Assembly: GCF_030463565.1 (NCBI RefSeq)
Contig: NC_134652.1
Coordinates: 18,329,397 to 18,393,396 of the forward strand
DNA from: Pelecanus crispus
Lineage: Eukaryota > Chordata > Aves > Pelecaniformes > Pelecanidae
Direction: 5' to 3'
DNA: 64,000 nt
Below, one piece after another: positions 59,123 to 64,000 of the stretch. Both the position numbers and the translations under genes were made by a program. Each line of letters begins with the position of its first letter. The stretch's first letter is position 1. Below the pieces are notes generated by a model. It worked only from the letters and a program-made list of their open reading frames with translations. It ran no database searches and was not told the DNA's origin.

Positions 59123-61924
59123 CACCCAGAAAGAAAGGGCCCGGCCTAGGCTGTGCGTGGCCCACCCTAGACAAGTATTTGCTCAGCTGCGTAGGTGCAA
59201 CATATCGGGGCTGTCGGTAGGCGAGGGCAGCAATGAAAGCATTCCGTATGTCATGCATGGATTAGACGAGTTGATGGGTTTTCATATGCTCCAAATAACA
59301 CAAAAATCAAAGCTGAAAATCACTGCAAAACAAATGTTTGTCCTTGTTAGGGACAATATTGTTGCTGCTTAGAAGAGGGATAGACTACGCTCGTTAGTAG
59401 TAGCGTGCTCTAAACACTTGTGCTAAGTTCTAATGCACGTGGAAGATCACCAAAAGTAAGATCATCCACGAGTGTGAAGGCACACGTGAAATAGGAAATT
59501 CAGGTGTACCGTGGCCAAAAAGTGGCAAATGCCCATGGCAGAAATAGACTGTAAAGAGGAATTGTGAGTGAAGAGGTCATTGAAAAGGAAAGCCTTTCTC
59601 TGCTTATGAAATAGCATTCAGAAATGAAAAGTGAAGAGGAGAAACATTTAGGTTCCCAAAGGAAAAAGCTTAAACTAACTCATGAGCAATTTGACAGCAA
59701 TTCAGCTAAATTTTTCTCCAGAAGAGTTATCACATCTTAATAGTTGCAACAGAGTTTAAGAAACACGCTTTTTACTCATGGTTAAATTTGAGAACAAGGA
59801 GGAATGTTGCTGTCTTTGAGTATGTATGTGCGTGCAATATGGATCCATGTAACATGAACATATTTTTAATTCCTCATTCAAACTGACATCACTTATTTCC
59901 CTTGTGCCCTGGACTATAAAAGAAAATGAATAGAAGGCATTTTGGGGTGGGGTTTTTTGGCCCTAAAGAATATCTTCAGGAATAGAATTATATAATTGAC
60001 GGTTCTACTACACCCAAATGAAACACTCTGTGCCAAAAGCAAGCACAGAAACATACTGATGCTTTGCATGCAAATCTTCACATTCTTCTTCTCACCTCTA
60101 ATTCATTACTTTCTTCTAAATGGTCAGAAATGGAGTTTGAAAATATGTGCCTGTAGTGTTCTGGAGGATCTGAAAACTAACTACAACTGAATTAAATGAG
60201 AAACAGCATAGGTCTGGCTGCAGCCCTAAAGTCAGAAAATATAACGGAAAAGAATTATCCATGAAAGTCATCAGTCTAACAAGCAGCTACAGTATCAAAT
60301 TTGTGTTAGAATGCTAGTAGTCCTAATCTGAAATTAAAATCTACATGGTATTGTCAACGGTTCATCACAGCAAATTCGCATATAAAAACATAAGCAAATA
60401 TTTTATCCGTTGCGTATCACTTCATAATTCAAATTTAGAACACATTTGGATGTCAAGCACAAGAGAGAAAACTTGTGAGATAACACAAAAAAGGGAAAGA
60501 AAGAAGAAAGGCTAACATCTAATTTGTCATATACATTGAGATTCTTTGCAGCACAGGAAGACTCAAAAAAGATGACATCAAAACACTTGCTTGTAACAAT
60601 AAATTTATATTGGGATTAACATTTGTATAGGAATATGTGGAAAAAAGAAAGGTGGCAATCAGGTGAAAAATGACAACAATGGGCAAAACCACCAAAACGA
60701 TTGACATATTATATAATAGCTTCTCCTAAATTCATGAAAGAGCTCTTAGTCATGAGAGTCAGCATCTGTAAAAATGCTCCCCAGAATTTCTAAGTCATAG
60801 TCTATGGCCTTCATATTTTGCAAGAGTACTAGGAACCCCTTATAAACTGACATGAGAGGCTGCCTCAAAGATCTTTGTGAATCCACACGCTCACCACTGA
60901 AGAAATGACCAATGAATGCAACAACTGCCATCCTACCACGCTCAGAGTAGAAACTAAACCAAAAGCCATCAAGGAAACCCAAGTGAGACCAAAGTCTTCT
61001 CTGGTGTTTCAGAAGCGAGTGCACAAAACTGGAGAGCACACACGTTTTCTGAATATCCTGATGCTGGCAGTTGCACCTCATGTGGCATCAAGCATGAATT
61101 GTGACAGAGTGTGTGAATGCAAACTTAGATATTTTTAAGTACTTTTGTGTTATCCTTAGAATATGATTTCTTTAAAGTAGCATCAGGCACTGTCCTATTT
61201 CAAGGATCAATGAGTGCTGCATGAGGGCTAGAATATCTTTGTATTCTTTTTCCTGAAGACAGAGATCACACATGATGCATCTGGATAGGCATGATACATA
61301 CACATCACTGTTAAATTCCCAAATTCTTAAAAAGCAAGGACTGAATCCACATAATACTCCACTCCCTCATTCTTTTTCAGAAGATAAATTGAATTTGGTC
61401 CACTTTACTATGTGAGATCCTGTGACGAAGATGTTCAACTGCAAGACAGTCTACGTTCTGTGAAACATGAAATATCCCACAGCAGTTTTTACTTTTCATG
61501 CACAAAAATTGCTCTGACATCTGCAGTCAGGTTTTTTTTTCTGAGTGTTTGCTATTGTCTCCAGAAGCATCTGTAAGCCATGTAGTATTTCAGAAGCTTT
61601 ACAGATATTTGTACTCGCCCAGTGCACATTACATCACAATTATTCTGTGCATCTGAAATAGCAAACAATGACAGGACTTCTCATTACATATGTCATTAGC
61701 ATTAGTCTGTTATAAATTGGTAGGGCAATTAAGTGCAAATAAGTAGCCTTCATAATGTGATTTTTATTATTGTTGCTATTAGTTCTGTATATGTGATTTT
61801 TAATATTGAGAAATCAATGCTTTTCTCAAATACAAGGGCATCTCACGAATAACAAAGAGTACTGCATCCCTGGTTTCAGTTAGATATCCAGCTCATTTAT
61901 GGATAGTGGGATGGATTTGTCCTT
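59123..61924. other. Intergenic region without recognised gene
   Basis: The sequence returns to AT-rich composition. A 111-codon open frame on the - strand (60746-61081) is the only segment with protein-like composition; it is described in the findings. I see no RNA gene or repeat element. Confidence 0.6.
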
Positions 61925-62149
61925 TATCAGCAGTCCTGGCTAACCAGTGAGGTCCCAGTTTACTGGAGGTTAGCAAATGTGATGCCCATCTATAAGAAGG
62001 GCCAGGAGGATCCAGGGAACTACAGGCCTGTCAGTTTGACCTCGGTGCCAGAGAAGGTCATGGAGCGGATTGTGCCATCATGCGGCATGTACAGGACAAC
62101 CTGGTGATCAGGCCCAGTCAGCATGGGTTTATGAAAGGCCAGGTCCTGC

Positions 62150-63095
62150 TTGACTGACCTGATCTCCTTCTATGACAAGGTGACCCACTTAGTGGATGAG
62201 GGAAAGGCTGTGGATGTTGTCTACCTAGACTTTAGTAAAGCCTTTGACACTGTCTCCAACAGCATTCTCCTGGAGAAATTGGCTGCTCATGGCTTGGTCG
62301 GACATACTCTTCGCTGGGTAAAAAACTGGCTGGATGGCCGAGCCCAAAGAGTTGTGGTGAATGGAGTTAAATCCAGTTTGCAGCTGGTCACACGTGGTGT
62401 TCCTCAGGGCTCAGTATTGGGGCCAGTTCTGTTCAATATCTTTATCAACGATCTGGACAAAGGGATCAAGTGCACCCTCAGTAAGTTTGCAGATGACACC
62501 AAGTTGGACGGAAGTGTCAATCTGCTTGAGGGTAGGATGGCTCTACAGAGGGATCTGGACATGCTGGACCGATGGGCCGAGGCCAAGTGTATGAGGTGCA
62601 ACAAGGCCAAGTGCCGGGTCCTGCACTTGGGTCACAACAACCCCATGCAACGCTACAGGCTTGGGGAAAAGTGGCTGGAAAGCTGCCTGGCCGAAAAGGA
62701 CCTGGGGGGTGTTGGTCGACAGCCAGCTGAACATGAGCCAGCAGTGTGCCCAGGTAGCCAAGAAGGCCAACAGCATCCTGGCTTGTATCAGGAATAGTGT
62801 GGCTAGCAGGAGCAGGGAGGTGATTGTCCCCCTGTACTCGGCACTGGTGAGGCTGCACCTGGAATACTGTGTCCAGTTTTGGGCCCCTCACTACAAGAAA
62901 GACATTGAGGTGCTGGAGCGTGTTCAGAGAAGGGCAACGAAGCTGGTGAAGGGTCTGGAGCACAGGCCTTATGAGGAACAGCTGAGGGAACTGGGGTTGT
63001 TTAGCCTAGAGAAAAGGAGTCTCATGGGAGACCTTATCACTCTCTACAACTACCTGGAAGGAGGTTGTAGTGAGGTGGGTGTTGGTAACAAGTGA
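62150..63095 (+). pseudogene. CR1 reverse-transcriptase ORF remnant, frameshifted
   Basis: One frame is open from 62150 to 62797 and covers the palm motifs, with the catalytic FADD at about 62485-62496. The sequence shifts frame near 62702-62707, where six G stand where CR1 relatives have five; homology continues in another frame to 63095 ([41 protein letters not shown]). An extra C near 62139-62140 breaks the frame upstream, and the part after 63080 appears to lack short segments found in other CR1 copies. The copy cannot encode a complete protein. Confidence 0.85.
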
Positions 63096-63333
63096 TATGA
63101 CAAGACGAAATGCCTCAAGTTGCGCCAGGGGAGGTATTAGGAAAAATTTATTCACAGAAAGGGTTGTAAAGCACTGGAACAGGCTGCCCAGGGAAGTGGT
63201 TGAGTCCCCATCCCTGGAGGTATTTAAAAGATGTGTAGATTTGGCACTTAAGGACATGGTCTCGTGGTGGACTTGGCAGTGCTAGGTTAACAGTTGGACT
63301 TGATGATCTTAAAGGTCTTTTCCAACCTAAACG

Positions 63334-63360
63334 ATTCTATGATTCTATGATTCTATGATT
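63334..63360 (+). repeat. CR1 3'-terminal ATTCTATG repeat
   Basis: Three perfect ATTCTATG units and a partial ATT end the element. This 8-bp repeat is diagnostic for CR1 and marks the 3' end and the orientation. Confidence 0.95.
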
Positions 63361-64000
63361 GGAACAATGTATTGCATAATCTTCTAGGCTATCAGAAATT
63401 ACCTATATCAGAGACGAATCCACACCAAATAATTGGGGCTGACTTAAGGATTTCCTCAGAAATACTCTGAAAAAAAAAGATAATTCAATTTTCAAAAGTC
63501 TGTGCTGAGGCAAATACCAAGCACAGATCACCGAATGAAGCTGAGGAACTCCTCATTTTTTAAAGAAAACCACTTCTTTTTAATGTGAAATTGCTCATGC
63601 ATTTGCCTGAAATCATTGAATTTGGTCACAGATGTGAAAGAGCTTCTTTTAGAGTTAGCAACAAGAATGAAGTGTTACTGCTACTGTGGTCCATATTTGA
63701 ATTGCAAAGTGGAAATACCTGGCTAACAGTGAAAACATTATTGCATTTAGATTTTCACATTTGTTGGTATGTATAGGAAAATAGTCAGATCTTGAAAGGT
63801 TTTTTGATCTATGATGGTTTTTAGTCTTGGTTCTCTCCCGTTTTTTGTTCAATCTAACATGAATTTAAATTAGTTTCTCTTTCTACAGACAGTACCAATG
63901 CTGCTGTTGTTTTCATCTGAACTTTTATTCCTGCAATTTTAACAATTATGGTTTAGATAGCTCTAAGACTGAATGGCACCATGAAACCCACAAAGAAAGC
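63361..64000. other. AT-rich flank without recognised feature
   Basis: I see no gene, repeat family or RNA in the last 640 bases. Confidence 0.6.

Larger units (their letters stand above)
61925..63360 (+). mobile_element. CR1 LINE, 5'-truncated
   Basis: The element is a non-LTR retrotransposon of the chicken repeat 1 clade. It starts inside the reverse-transcriptase ORF (about TGGAGGTTAGCAAATGTGAT) and ends with the conserved CR1 3' region (GACTTGATGATCTTAAAGGTC) and three ATTCTATG units at 63334-63357 plus ATT. Reverse-transcriptase landmarks [25 protein letters not shown] and FADDTKL are visible. The 5' end is approximate. 5' truncation is the rule for CR1 copies. Confidence 0.95.

Noticed and set aside
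1..64000. CRISPR arrays, bacterial operons, phage or plasmid features.
   Set aside because: Spliced vertebrate genes, a CpG island and a CR1 LINE show nuclear vertebrate DNA; no regularly spaced repeats were seen.

Overview
The window is nuclear DNA from a vertebrate, almost certainly a bird. It is AT-rich with long introns, has a CpG-island promoter, and carries a CR1-type LINE whose 3' end is the short ATTCTATG repeat typical of avian and reptilian CR1. The pair BLNK + ZNF518A in convergent orientation is the arrangement I know from other amniotes (human 10q24, chicken chromosome 6). I cannot name the species.

Layout. Bases 1-12451 hold no coding sequence I can support; they are probably intron 1 of BLNK, because the exon with the BLNK start codon was not found and probably lies upstream of base 1. 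From 12452 to 42374 on the + strand, 21 coding exons join in frame with consensus splice sites. They encode the B-cell linker adaptor BLNK (SLP-65/BASH): a basic N-terminal helix, a tyrosine-motif region, a long proline-rich linker split into many tiny exons, and a C-terminal SH2 domain. A 3' UTR with two AATAAA signals follows. Bases 43000-48200 form a convergent intergenic spacer. The single large coding exon of ZNF518A (1551 aa, C2H2 zinc-finger protein) lies on the - strand at 49045-53700. Its 5' UTR intron runs up to a strong CpG island at about 57580-59110, the likely promoter. From 59200 to the end I recognise no gene; a 5'-truncated, frameshifted CR1 LINE sits at about 61925-63360 on the + strand.

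Relations. BLNK is a cytoplasmic adaptor of B-cell receptor signalling and ZNF518A is a nuclear zinc-finger protein; I see no sign that they work together, and their adjacency is old synteny. I found no previously undescribed system. The most informative observations are in BLNK: a sixth tyrosine motif (YEVP) in a 26-nt micro-exon; an unused exon-like segment at 24719-24762 that is either a poison exon or part of an in-frame alternative splice; and a GC/CpG-rich intronic patch with two perfect hairpins. Two long G homopolymers, an upstream ORF before ZNF518A and a TATA-like box facing away from ZNF518A are also listed.

Limits. No searches were run. Exon calls rest on splice-site consensus, frame continuity and remembered similarity to mammalian BLNK and ZNF518A. 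Untranslated exons and transcript ends are uncertain.
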